The notes beneath the pieces are model-generated. The model searched no databases. It was not told where the DNA came from and saw only the letters and a list, made by a program, of their open reading frames with translations. A program made the translations under genes and the position numbers. Shown piece by piece: positions 16,518-25,283 of a stretch of 29,976 nucleotides of DNA. The DNA is from DAIRET01 sp036795455 (GTDB lineage Bacteria; Bacteroidota; Ignavibacteria; Ignavibacteriales; Ignavibacteriaceae): positions 1 through 29,976 of the forward strand of contig DAIRET010000012.1 in NCBI GenBank assembly GCA_036795455.1. The letters are read 5' to 3'. Every line of letters starts with the position of its first letter. Within the stretch, counting starts at the first letter, position 1.

Positions 16518-18398
16518 TTACTTTTTCAAATATACCAATAAAATAGAAATATCGGAAGGAGTAACCCCCGAGATTCTTGACGCTTGCCCTATAGAACGTG
16601 GTTTAATTTTAATTAATTTTTCGCGACTTTCCGTAGATAAACCTTTTATTTTTAAATAATTCAAATTTAAAGGAATATTGTGGTTTTCATACCGCTCTAA
16701 ACGCCCCACGGCATCGTGCTGTCTTTCAATATATCCTTCATATTTAATTTCGACCTCTATTTGTGTCGTAACGTCTGAATTTTCTAATAATTCGCAAGCC
16801 ATCTGCTCTGAATCGCCCGGTATCAAACTTAAGATTTCCGAAAGTTTGATTTCCGGACGCTTACATAACTTCGATATTGAGTCAGAAAACTCAATCGGCG
16901 GAGAGTTTTTTAATTCTAATAATGGATTGATTTGTCCCGGTGTAATTTTTTTCCTATTACAAAAATCAATTCCCGACAGAAACAGTTTTTTATCACTTTC
17001 ACAAAAACTGTATTCATCCCGGGTAAGAAGTCCGTAGCGATAACCATATTCCGACAATCGCCTTTGTGCGTTATCCTGCCTTAAAAGAAGCCGGTGTTCG
17101 GCACGTGAAGTAAACATTCTGTACGGTTCATCCGTTGATTTAGTAACCAGGTCATCAATTAAAACACCGATGTATGCCTCGCTTCGTTTTAGAACAAACT
17201 CCCCCTCGCCTTTGATTTTTAATGCTGCATTAATTCCTGCGATTAGTCCCTGAGCCGCCGCTTCTTCATAGCCTGAAGTTCCGTTTACTTGTCCGGCAAA
17301 ATAGAGACCGGAAACGAGCTTTGTTTCGAGTGTTAAATCAACCTGGTGCGGTGGAAAATAATCATATTCGACTGCATAGCCCGGGCGGACCATTTCAACA
17401 TTTTCCAATCCTTTTATTTTGAAGAGCGCTTCCATTTGAATCTCTTCGGGCAAAGAGGACGAAAAACCGTTTAAGTAAATCAAGTCGGAATCTAATCCTT
17501 CCGGCTCAAGAAAAAGATGATGGTGGGGTTTGTCGGCAAACCGTACAATTTTATCTTCAATGGATGGGCAATACCGGGGACCCACTCCCTTTATTAACCC
17601 GGTAAATAATGGCGAATCGGCAAATCCTTTTTCAAGAATTTTGTGTACCTCAAGACTTGTTTTCGTTAAATAACATGAAAGTTGAGGTAAAAAGGGGAAC
17701 TTCTTTATGTCGGTTCTAAAAGAATATGGTTTGGGTTTTTCATCTCCCGGTTGTTCTTCAAGTATTTCCCAATTGATCGAATCCTTTTTCAATCTTGGCG
17801 GAGTTCCCGTTTTTAGTCTTCCGGCTTCAAATCCAGCCTTAACCAAAGATTCCGTAATCCCCGTTGAAGGAGATTCACCGAATCTTCCTCCCGTGAACTG
17901 ATTTTTACCGGTATGCATTAGTCCATTTAAAAAGGTTCCAGAGCAAAGTATGACTGCTTTTGCTCCGAAAAACTCACCTTCTTTTGAAGAAACTCCCTTT
18001 ATTGAGTTATTCTCAACTACAATATCCGTTACGCTTTTTTCAATTATAAAAATGTTATGTTGTTCCTCAACAACCTTCAGCGCTTCATCAGAGTATAAAT
18101 CCCTATCGTTTTGGCTTCTTGTTGCCCAAACCGCCGGACCTTTAGAAGTGTTTAAGATCCGGAACTGAATTCCCGATCTATCTGCTATCAACCCCATAAC
18201 TCCACCAAGTGCGTCTATTTCTTTAACAAGATGACCCTTGGCGGAGCCGCCGACTGAAGGATTGCAGGATAACCGACCCATTGCTTTTTTATCCATTGTA
18301 AATAAGCCTGCCGTTAAGCCCATTTTAGAAACAGCGCATGCTGCTTCAATTCCTGCGTGTCCCCCTCCGATTACTATTACATCAAAATTGTTTTTCAT
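16518..18398 (-). CDS. mnmG: tRNA uridine-34 carboxymethylaminomethyl modification enzyme MnmG (GidA)
   Basis: The 626-residue protein matches MnmG in length (about 630) and motifs. The FAD-binding GGGHAGIEAA is at 11-20, followed by SCNPSVGGSAKGHLVKEIDALGG. The RTGTPPRL-type motif appears as KTGTPPRL, then GYEEAAAQGLIAGINAA and SRAEHRLLLRQDNA. It ends with the helical MnmE-contact domain (SGVTPSDISILLVYLKK). With MnmE it adds the carboxymethylaminomethyl group to U34 of certain tRNAs. A GGAAGGAA ribosome-binding site lies just upstream of the ATG, directly after a parS-like site. The gene for its partner mnmE is two genes upstream in the same transcription direction, with a GNAT gene between them. 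Confidence 0.97.
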   Translation of the reverse strand: MKNNFDVIVIGGGHAGIEAACAVSKMGLTAGLFTMDKKAMGRLSCNPSVGGSAKGHLVKEIDALGGVMGLIADRSGIQFRILNTSKGPAVWATRSQNDRDLYSDEALKVVEEQHNIFIIEKSVTDIVVENNSIKGVSSKEGEFFGAKAVILCSGTFLNGLMHTGKNQFTGGRFGESPSTGITESLVKAGFEAGRLKTGTPPRLKKDSINWEILEEQPGDEKPKPYSFRTDIKKFPFLPQLSCYLTKTSLEVHKILEKGFADSPLFTGLIKGVGPRYCPSIEDKIVRFADKPHHHLFLEPEGLDSDLIYLNGFSSSLPEEIQMEALFKIKGLENVEMVRPGYAVEYDYFPPHQVDLTLETKLVSGLYFAGQVNGTSGYEEAAAQGLIAGINAALKIKGEGEFVLKRSEAYIGVLIDDLVTKSTDEPYRMFTSRAEHRLLLRQDNAQRRLSEYGYRYGLLTRDEYSFCESDKKLFLSGIDFCNRKKITPGQINPLLELKNSPPIEFSDSISKLCKRPEIKLSEILSLIPGDSEQMACELLENSDVTTQIEVEIKYEGYIERQHDAVGRLERYENHNIPLNLNYLKIKGLSTESREKLIKIKPRSIGQASRISGVTPSDISILLVYLKK

Positions 18399-18409
18399 TC
18401 TTTCCTTCC

Positions 18410-18425
18410 CGTTTCACGTGAAACC
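18410..18425. promoter_or_regulatory. parS-like ParB-binding site 1
   Basis: A perfect 14-base palindrome GTTTCACGTGAAAC (18411-18424) equals the core of the bacterial parS consensus TGTTTCACGTGAAACA, and only the outermost base on each side differs. It fills the 35-base gap between the GNAT stop and the mnmG ribosome-binding site. ParB loads at such sites near the replication origin to drive chromosome segregation. Confidence 0.8.
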
Positions 18426-18433
18426 GGAGCAAA

Positions 18434-18946
18434 TTATCCTTTATTTTCTAATTTAAACAAATAAACCGGTTCATTTGTTTTACTGTTGCATGTTTTTCTT
18501 TGTGAAAGCCCCACACCTGTAAAGCCGCTTTTTTCCAATGCTTTCATAGAAGCTGTATTCGATTCAAAAACCTCTGCCAATAAAGCATGAAGAGTTAATT
18601 CATTAAATGCAAAAGATATTAACTGTGGAATGGCTTTAGAAATAACACCCTTTCCCCAATATTCCCTACCAAGCCAAAAACCGATTTCTCCTATTTTGTT
18701 TGTTTGATCAATCAGTTTAACTCCTATAACGCCGAGTATGTCGTTTTTTGATTTTTCAGAAACTGCAAAGTGGAATGCTTCCCCGGTTTTTTCCCATTCC
18801 ATCACAAGACGGATGAAGGTCTCAGCTGTTTCAAGAGTATAGGGGTCCGGCAAGTCAGCAAGATATTTCACAACTTCTTTGTCTTGAAGAAACCTGGCAA
18901 TGGGTGTTGCGTCTGTAGTTGTAAGTTTTCTTAAAATAATATTCAT
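18434..18946 (-). CDS. GNAT-family N-acetyltransferase (RimJ/RimL-like)
   Basis: The 170-residue protein fits the Acetyltransf_3 (RimJ/RimL) branch. It starts with LRKLTTTDATPIARFLQD. IGEIGFWLGREYWGKGVISKA (85-105) includes the acetyl-CoA pyrophosphate-binding loop, and NTASMKALEKSGF (130-142) is the conserved helix and strand of motif B. This branch acetylates N-termini of ribosomal proteins, amino acids or small amines, and the substrate here is unknown. The gene sits between mnmE and mnmG on the same strand. A parS-like palindrome lies on each side, and the upstream one starts only three bases before the ATG and takes the place of a Shine-Dalgarno. Confidence 0.87.
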   Translation of the reverse strand: MNIILRKLTTTDATPIARFLQDKEVVKYLADLPDPYTLETAETFIRLVMEWEKTGEAFHFAVSEKSKNDILGVIGVKLIDQTNKIGEIGFWLGREYWGKGVISKAIPQLISFAFNELTLHALLAEVFESNTASMKALEKSGFTGVGLSQRKTCNSKTNEPVYLFKLENKG

Positions 18947-18949
18947 GAT

Positions 18950-18965
18950 TGTTTCACGTGAAATG
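18950..18965. promoter_or_regulatory. parS-like ParB-binding site 2
   Basis: TGTTTCACGTGAAATG matches the parS consensus TGTTTCACGTGAAACA at 14 of 16 positions, including the whole CACGTG centre. It lies in the 31-base gap between the mnmE stop and the GNAT start, 540 bases from site 1. Two such sites in this short stretch, both intergenic and both beside mnmE/mnmG, make chance unlikely. Confidence 0.78.
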
Positions 18966-18966
18966 G

Positions 18967-18990
18967 TATCGGGAGTTCTATTTCCCGATA
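18967..18990 (-). other. Perfect hairpin across the mnmE stop codon
   Basis: TATCGGGA (18967-18974) and TCCCGATA (18983-18990) form a perfect 8-bp stem with an 8-base loop. The stem includes the last codons of mnmE, and the stop codon lies in the loop region. It adjoins parS site 2 by one base. No T-run follows on the minus strand, so it is unlikely to be a simple terminator. An mRNA-processing or partial attenuation role is possible. Confidence 0.5.
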
Positions 18991-20333
18991 CAAAACTTTT
19001 GAAATATGTTGTTTAGTATATCGTCCGTACTGATTTCCCCGATTATTTCACCGAGGGCGCTTTCAGCATTTCTCAAGTCAACCGAGATAAACTCTTCGCT
19101 AAGTTTTTCAACTGCCGAATCAAGTGCCTTTTCGAGACTGCTTTTAGCTTCTTTCAGAAGGTTATAATGTCTCAAACTTGAAATTACGGCAGTTTTTTCC
19201 GAATAAACGTTTGTACCGAGAGCTTTATCTTTAAGAATTGTAAATAGTACTTTAATCCCCTCCCCGGTTTTTGCGGAAATACAAACATCTGCTTCAAACC
19301 TGGCTGCCGGGTTTTTATCGATTTTGTTCATTACAAAGATTATTTTCTCTTTTGATGTTAAAGACAACAATTCTTCCAACAGTGGTTTTGAAATGTTTTG
19401 TTCAACATCACTTAGAAACAGGATCAGGTCTGCTGATTTCACAGCTTCTTTGCTCCTCAGAACTCCTTCTTTTTCTATTTCGTCAGAAGAATCGCGTATT
19501 CCGGCAGTATCAAAAAGCTTGAACAGAATTCCATCTATTGTTACTTCTTCGCGAATTATATCCCTTGTAGTACCGGGAATATCGCTTACTATCGCCCGGT
19601 ATTCCTTGAGCAAGTAATTTAAAAGAGACGATTTTCCAACATTAGGAATTCCAACTATTGCTACATTTATCCCGTCTTTTATTATTCTTCCGAAACCATA
19701 TGTAGATAAAAGTTCATTAATTTCTTCAATTGTTTCACTTAGTAAAGAAATAACTTTTTCATTCTCAATCAATTCAATATCTTCTTCGGAAAAATCCAGT
19801 TCCAATTCCAAAAGCGATGAAGTATTTACGAGCTTCTCCCTTAAAGAGTGAACTTTCCGGGATAGCAATCCATCAAGCTGGTTTCTTGCGCCTTTTAATG
19901 ACGCTTCCGTTCTGGCTTCAATAATTTCAGCAACGGCTTCAGCTTGAGCTAAATCCAGTTTTCCATTTATAAATGCTCTTCTCGTAAATTCTCCAGGTTC
20001 GGCTGGACGAACTTTGTTTTCAAAAAGAGATTCCAAGATTCTGCCTGCAATAAAGGGATTACCGTGAAAACTTATTTCGGCGCTATCCTCGCCGGTATAG
20101 GATTTGGGAGAAAGGAAAACGGATACGAGAACGTCATCAATAAAGTTGCCGTTTTTATCAATGATTTTTCCATAGTGAATTGTATGCGATGGGCATTCGC
20201 TTAGATTTTTTTTTCCAACGAAAATTTTATTCGCTTCACCAATCGCTTCCGGACCGCTAATGCGTATAACTGAAATAGCGCCTACTCCGGCGGGAGTTGC
20301 AATTGCGGCAATTGTATCTTCTTTAAAATTCAT
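18978..20333 (-). CDS. mnmE: tRNA modification GTPase MnmE (TrmE)
   Basis: The 451-residue protein has the MnmE order. An N-terminal formyl-tetrahydrofolate-binding domain (DTIAAIATPAGVGAI at the start, EPGEFTRRAFINGKLDL near 112-128) leads into a helical domain with a G domain inserted. The G1 loop is GIPNVGKS (228-235), G2 TTRD (255-258), G3 DTAG (275-278) and G4 NKID (336-339). The protein ends FCIGK with the conserved near-terminal Cys448. With MnmG it modifies tRNA U34. The start at 20333 is preferred because family members begin close to the DTIAAIATP block. An upstream in-frame ATG (20378) would add 15 atypical residues. It appears to be the first gene of the minus-strand cluster. Confidence 0.96.
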   Translation of the reverse strand: MNFKEDTIAAIATPAGVGAISVIRISGPEAIGEANKIFVGKKNLSECPSHTIHYGKIIDKNGNFIDDVLVSVFLSPKSYTGEDSAEISFHGNPFIAGRILESLFENKVRPAEPGEFTRRAFINGKLDLAQAEAVAEIIEARTEASLKGARNQLDGLLSRKVHSLREKLVNTSSLLELELDFSEEDIELIENEKVISLLSETIEEINELLSTYGFGRIIKDGINVAIVGIPNVGKSSLLNYLLKEYRAIVSDIPGTTRDIIREEVTIDGILFKLFDTAGIRDSSDEIEKEGVLRSKEAVKSADLILFLSDVEQNISKPLLEELLSLTSKEKIIFVMNKIDKNPAARFEADVCISAKTGEGIKVLFTILKDKALGTNVYSEKTAVISSLRHYNLLKEAKSSLEKALDSAVEKLSEEFISVDLRNAESALGEIIGEISTDDILNNIFQKFCIGK

Positions 20334-20682
20334 ACTGCAAAAATAGTTATTGCTTAAAGTATTAACAATTCCAACCATTTGTTTCTTTCAAACACGAAAC
20401 CAACCACAACTTCTAATTTATTTTGGTCTTTCTGGGTTTTTACCCAAATTTCTTGGGGACTTCTCATTTATTTCCTTATTGTCTTCCGTCTATTTCTTTC
20501 AATCCCTTCTTTAATTAAATATTTGTCGTCGCAATTACCCTTAATTCATTGAATAATGTCTTTCACTATCTTTAAGTTTTGTATCACAAACCGAAAATAC
20601 TTTTTGATAATCTACAAAATATTAGATAGTTTTCGATTACAGTTTCAAATTTGGTTTAATTATTAACGGCGGTGTGTTTTCT
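20334..20682. other. Divergent intergenic region between mnmE and the P-type ATPase
   Basis: This 349-base AT-rich stretch separates two divergent genes and must hold both promoters. I see a small TGGGT/ACCCA hairpin with a TTTT loop (20433-20446) and runs such as TTTGATAATC and CAAATTTGG near the ATPase start. None of these gives a full promoter consensus. No ORF, RNA gene or repeat stands out. Confidence 0.5.
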
Positions 20683-23394
20683 ATGGAATCTTATTATAAA
20701 ATGTTAGAGTTAATAAAAAACGCAGAGTGGTATAAAAAATCTGTATTCGAGGCGTATAACGCTCTTGAAACTTCAAGCGATGGGCTTAATTCTGCAATGG
20801 CAAAGAAACGTCTGGAGTATTTTGGAAAAAATGAGATTGAAGAAAAAGCACAGGAACCCGCATGGAAACTTCTTTTCAACCAGTTTAAAAGTCTGCTTAT
20901 AATAATCTTAATTTTATCCGCAATACTTTCGGCTGTATACGGAAAAGAAATTGAGGCAATCTCTATTATAATAATTGTTATCCTTGCCGGTGTACTCGGT
21001 TTTGTGCAAGAATTCAAAGCCGGCAAAGCAATTGAAGCTCTAAAAAAAATGGCGGCACCTCATACAGTAGCTTTAAGAGATGGAAAAGAAGTTGTTATAG
21101 CCACTTCCGATATAGTACCAGGTGATGTACTTATTATAAAAAGCGGAGACAAGATACCTGCCGATTTAAGAATAATTGAGTCAAAGAATTTAAAAATTGA
21201 TGAAGCTGCTTTAACCGGGGAGTCCCTTTCCGTTGAAAAACTTTGCTCTAAACTTGATGGAGAAAGCATCCCGCTCGGCGATAGAAAAAATATGCTCTAT
21301 ATGGGAACATCAGTTGCATACGGACGCGGTAAAGCCGTTGTGGTTGCAACCGGGATGACAACCGAATTCGGCAAAATTGCAACCCTTTTACAGTCAACCG
21401 ACACAAGGAAAACCCCGCTTCAAACAAACCTCGATAACTTGGGAAAACGAATAGGAATATTCGCTATCGTGTTGGCAGCCTTAATGAGTTTGCTTGGAGT
21501 ATTTCGCAATTATCCACTCAACGAAATGTTTGTTTGGGGTGTAGCCCTTGCAGTTGCGATTATTCCGGAAGCACTTCCGGCAGTAGTTACTATTAGTCTT
21601 GCCCTTGGTGTAAGAAGAATGGTTAAAAGAAAAGCGTTGATACGAAAGCTTCCCGCCGTTGAAACCCTCGGTGCAACAACAATAATCTGTTCGGATAAAA
21701 CAGGAACGCTTACGCAAGATCAAATGACTATCAGGAAGATTTATACTAACGGAAAGTGTATTTCTTTAACCGGAACCGGTTATTCTCCGTTTGGCGAGTT
21801 TTTTATTAACGAAGAAAAACTTGATCCATCAAGCGAAAAAGAATTAATCGAACTTCTAAAAGCAGGGTCTTTGTGCGGTGATACATTATTGAAGAAAGAA
21901 GCCGGTAGCTGGAGCATTATTGGAGATCCAACGGAAGGCTCTATCGTTGTCGCTGCTGCAAAAGCCGGAATTTATGCAGATGAATTAAAAAGCGAGCAAA
22001 AACGAATTGATGAAATACCTTTTTCCTCAGAAAGAAAGAAAATGACTACAATTCATCAATCATCATCAAGAATTGTTGCATATAGTAAAGGAGCCCCGGA
22101 AGAAATCCTTGCTGAAAGCTCTTTTATCCTCCAAAATGGCGAGCTGATCAAACTTACACCCGATATGAAAAGCGAAGTGTTGCTTGAAGCACAGAAATTT
22201 GGTGAAGAGGCGTTACGAGTACTTGGAATAAGCTACAAAGAATTAACCAACTCATATAATATCGATTCTGTTGAATCGGAAATGGTGTTCCTTGGATTTG
22301 TTGGTATGATTGACCCGCCGAGATATGAAGTAAGAGATGCTATAAAGATTTGCGAAAAGGCAGGCATCAAACCGATAATGATAACCGGAGATCATAAGAT
22401 TACCGCCGTAGCAATTGCAAAAGAGCTCGGAATTTTAAAAGGAGGGCAGGCTATTTCGGGAGTTGAACTCGAAGCTTTGTCCAGCGAGGACTTTGATAAA
22501 ACAGCAGCAAATACGGAGGTTTACGCCCGCATCTCCCCCGAACACAAACTCAAGATTGTTGACGCCTTAATGCGGCGAGGAAATATTGTTGCAATGACAG
22601 GTGACGGTGTAAACGATGCACCGGCATTAAAGAAAGCCGATATTGGCGTTGCAATGGGAATCACCGGTACGGATGTCAGCAAAGAAGCTGCCGACATGAT
22701 TTTAACGGATGATAACTTCGCTTCGATTGTTGCTGCAGTTGAAGAAGGAAGAAGTATTTTTGAAAATATACGGAAGTATCTTGTCTTTCTTTTAAGTGGA
22801 AATATCGGGAAAGTACTTGCTATGTTGATTTGCTTGCTTTTTGCACTTCCTATTCCGCTAACTGCAGTTCAAATTTTATTTATGAATTTCATTATGGATG
22901 GATTAATGGCTATTGCGCTTGGTGTTGAACCCCCCGAACCTGGCATTATGAATAAAGAGCCGAGAAAAGTAAAGGAAGGGGTTTTAAATCACTTCTCTAT
23001 CTTATTTATCGGAAGCGTCGGAACTATGATCGGTTTGCTTTCGGTCGGTGTTTTTTATCTGGCGCTTGAATTCGGGTATTCCGAAATGGATGCGATGACT
23101 ATTTTCTTTTACACGTTGATATTCTCACGATTGTTCAATGCCTACAATTGCAGATCGTTAGTGCAGCCTATATTTAAACTAAACATGTTTAGTAACCGCG
23201 CTCTTATTTATAGCGCCGTGGGAACTGTTGCAATGATTATCGCTATCTCTGAAAATGCTTTCTTGAGAGAAGTTTTTCATATTACACTAATGGGTGTAAA
23301 AGAATCTGTTTTTATCTTCCTGGCATCAATTACGATTTTCATCTTTGTTGAAATCGCCAAGATTATAAAAATAAAAACACTGCTGCCAAAGTAG
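20683..23394 (+). CDS. P2A-type cation-transporting P-type ATPase (calcium pump-like)
   Basis: The 903-residue protein (from ATG 20683) carries every P-type ATPase landmark: the N-terminal cation-ATPase domain, actuator TGES (178-181), M4 PEALP (295-299), phosphorylation Asp338 in DKTGTLT, nucleotide-domain KGAPEE, MITGDH, and hinge TGDGVNDAP. M6 has N735 and D739 (NFIMDG), equivalent to the Asn and Asp of SERCA site residues, and ALGVEPPEP follows. Overall this is the SERCA-like P2A class, exporting Ca2+ (possibly Mn2+) in exchange for protons. At the M5 position matching SERCA Glu771 the residue is Lys710 (GNIGK), discussed in findings. An in-frame GTG at 20674 is an alternative start. The ATG is preferred, with GGCGGTG nearby. 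Confidence 0.92.
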   Translation: MESYYKMLELIKNAEWYKKSVFEAYNALETSSDGLNSAMAKKRLEYFGKNEIEEKAQEPAWKLLFNQFKSLLIIILILSAILSAVYGKEIEAISIIIIVILAGVLGFVQEFKAGKAIEALKKMAAPHTVALRDGKEVVIATSDIVPGDVLIIKSGDKIPADLRIIESKNLKIDEAALTGESLSVEKLCSKLDGESIPLGDRKNMLYMGTSVAYGRGKAVVVATGMTTEFGKIATLLQSTDTRKTPLQTNLDNLGKRIGIFAIVLAALMSLLGVFRNYPLNEMFVWGVALAVAIIPEALPAVVTISLALGVRRMVKRKALIRKLPAVETLGATTIICSDKTGTLTQDQMTIRKIYTNGKCISLTGTGYSPFGEFFINEEKLDPSSEKELIELLKAGSLCGDTLLKKEAGSWSIIGDPTEGSIVVAAAKAGIYADELKSEQKRIDEIPFSSERKKMTTIHQSSSRIVAYSKGAPEEILAESSFILQNGELIKLTPDMKSEVLLEAQKFGEEALRVLGISYKELTNSYNIDSVESEMVFLGFVGMIDPPRYEVRDAIKICEKAGIKPIMITGDHKITAVAIAKELGILKGGQAISGVELEALSSEDFDKTAANTEVYARISPEHKLKIVDALMRRGNIVAMTGDGVNDAPALKKADIGVAMGITGTDVSKEAADMILTDDNFASIVAAVEEGRSIFENIRKYLVFLLSGNIGKVLAMLICLLFALPIPLTAVQILFMNFIMDGLMAIALGVEPPEPGIMNKEPRKVKEGVLNHFSILFIGSVGTMIGLLSVGVFYLALEFGYSEMDAMTIFFYTLIFSRLFNAYNCRSLVQPIFKLNMFSNRALIYSAVGTVAMIIAISENAFLREVFHITLMGVKESVFIFLASITIFIFVEIAKIIKIKTLLPK

Positions 23395-23461
23395 TTTCCG
23401 TAAGGTTTATTTATATTGAAGAGACTTTGTTAAACTCATTAGCTATTTAAAGATTAACAAT

Positions 23462-25126
23462 ATGAAAATGCACATATACTTAATTGCACTATTTTTATTA
23501 ATAAACTTTTGTGGCTTATATCCACAACAATCCGAAATTGATTCTCTTAAAAGAGTTTTAGAAACCTCTTTACACGATACAAGTAGAGTTCAAACCCTAA
23601 ATAATCTTGCCGACGTTTTAATAACCAACAACTATGGCGAAGCTTATAAAACGGCATCCAAGGCATTGGAACTTGCCGAATCGATTAAATATGAAACCGG
23701 TATTCTTGAAGCACTTATTACCCTGGGGCAATATTACTATATCGAAGGGGAATATGATAATAGCGTTAATGCTTATATCCGCGCCGGTAAAATTGCCGAG
23801 AATAAAAACCTTATCAACAAACAAATAAGAATTCTGAATAGTATCGCCGTAACTTATTCAAGGATGGGGAATCATGAAAAAACCAAAGAGAGCTTTTTAG
23901 AATTAATGCCCCTAATTGAAAAAAGTGGCTCTCAAGAAGATAAACTAATGCTTTATGTAAACCTTGGAATGGCTTATGGGTTGTGCGGTGATATTACTAA
24001 AGCCGAGGAATATATTAAAAAAGCTTATTCTGATGCCGAAAACCCCTCAATTTACAAAGGAGGTGCGGCAAACAATCTTTCAATGATAAATTTTGAATTG
24101 GGAAAGTATAAAGAAGCAATTTATTATGCAGAAGAAGCCATCGATATTGCAAAAAAAATTAACCAAACAGAATTGCTTATAGAGGCAATGACAAACTTAT
24201 CGAATTCCAAATTCAAACTTGGAAACTACCCTGAAGCAATTAAAATAGCTGAAAACACCGTTGATATTGCTTCCGGCAGAGGAGCAAAATTACAACTACA
24301 AAACTCGTACGGAAATCTGTATCTTTACCATGAAGCAAGCGGGACTTATAAAACTGCATTAGATTATCTCAAAAAGTATATGGAATTAAAGGACAGTCTA
24401 TTCAACGAGAATATGATGAACCAGATAACAATGTGGGAAACAAAATTCCAAACCGAAAGAAAAGAGAAAGAAATTGCTCAAAAAAACGAGGAGCTTTCAA
24501 TTGCCTCTATGAAGTTTTATACGGTATTAATTATTCTGATAATTTTTATTATTTCTCTTTTAATTGTAGTTAACCTGTATATCAAACGGGACAAAGCTTA
24601 TAAATCGCTAATACAAAAAAACTTAGATTTAAGTAAATCAAACATTTTGTTCCAAGAATTAAAAAGCGATAATGAAAACCCGACTTTGCCTGTAGAGGAT
24701 TCGGAAAAAGAAAACATCGTTGAGCCGGGCGAAAAGTATTTTGGTTCTACACTCAGTGAAACTAAAAAAAGTGAAATTAATGAGAAATTACTTGACCTTT
24801 TAAACAAAGAGAAGATTTTCATGCAAAAGGGGATTTCTCTCGAAAAAGTGGCTACCCTTCTTGAAGTTAATTCAAAGTATGTTTCGCAGGTAATAAATGA
24901 AAACTTCTACGTAAGTTTTCCGGTTCTGTTGAACGATTATAGAATTAAAGAAGCAATCAAAATGCTTTCGGACTCTCAATACGCCCACTATTCTATTGAG
25001 GGGATTGCAAATTCGGTTGGTTTTAACTCGAAATCGGTGTTTAACAACACTTTTAAAAAAGCTACAGGGGTAACTCCCTCCTACTTTAAAAACAACATAA
25101 GAAACATTTTGGAAAAATCGGCGTAA
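23462..25126 (+). CDS. TPR-transmembrane-AraC hybrid regulator
   Basis: The 554-residue protein begins with a signal sequence (about 1-21) followed by six or seven tetratricopeptide-like repeats (about 40-310). A charged coiled-coil-like segment (318-350) comes next, then a single membrane helix (353-374), a cytoplasmic linker, and a C-terminal AraC/XylS DNA-binding domain (about 455-545) with both helix-turn-helix parts (SLEKVATLLEVNSKYVSQVI, and SIEGIANSVGFNSKSVFNNTFKKATG). The layout places the TPRs in the periplasm and the DNA-binding domain inside, so one protein could sense a periplasmic protein or peptide and regulate genes directly. Such proteins are known in Bacteroidota. The target is unknown. 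The giant secreted protein gene downstream, on the same strand, is a possible target by position only. Confidence 0.85.
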   Translation: MKMHIYLIALFLLINFCGLYPQQSEIDSLKRVLETSLHDTSRVQTLNNLADVLITNNYGEAYKTASKALELAESIKYETGILEALITLGQYYYIEGEYDNSVNAYIRAGKIAENKNLINKQIRILNSIAVTYSRMGNHEKTKESFLELMPLIEKSGSQEDKLMLYVNLGMAYGLCGDITKAEEYIKKAYSDAENPSIYKGGAANNLSMINFELGKYKEAIYYAEEAIDIAKKINQTELLIEAMTNLSNSKFKLGNYPEAIKIAENTVDIASGRGAKLQLQNSYGNLYLYHEASGTYKTALDYLKKYMELKDSLFNENMMNQITMWETKFQTERKEKEIAQKNEELSIASMKFYTVLIILIIFIISLLIVVNLYIKRDKAYKSLIQKNLDLSKSNILFQELKSDNENPTLPVEDSEKENIVEPGEKYFGSTLSETKKSEINEKLLDLLNKEKIFMQKGISLEKVATLLEVNSKYVSQVINENFYVSFPVLLNDYRIKEAIKMLSDSQYAHYSIEGIANSVGFNSKSVFNNTFKKATGVTPSYFKNNIRNILEKSA

Positions 25127-25174
25127 CTCTCATTTAACATGATAGTTTTAATGACTTACAGCACACAACCCATC

Positions 25175-25198
25175 CATTCCGGTTCTGAATTCGGAATG
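25175..25198 (+). other. Hairpin between the regulator and the giant beta-helix gene
   Basis: CATTCCG (25175-25181) pairs with CGGAATG (25192-25198) around a 10-base loop. It lies 48 bases after the regulator stop. No T-run follows, so it may be a weak terminator or a 5'-leader structure. The rest of the 157-base gap shows no clear promoter. Confidence 0.3.
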
Positions 25199-25283
25199 TA
25201 GAACATATATCTGTTGCTTCGACTAAATAAGAATAGCTTTATTTACGACAATGATACAGATATTTTTTCGGAGATTTGGCGAT

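Noticed and set aside
17097..17115. A third CACGTG inside mnmG (GGCACGTGAAG) as a parS site
   Set aside because: Only one half-site resembles the consensus, and the sequence is fully explained by conserved mnmG codons (SRAEHR region).
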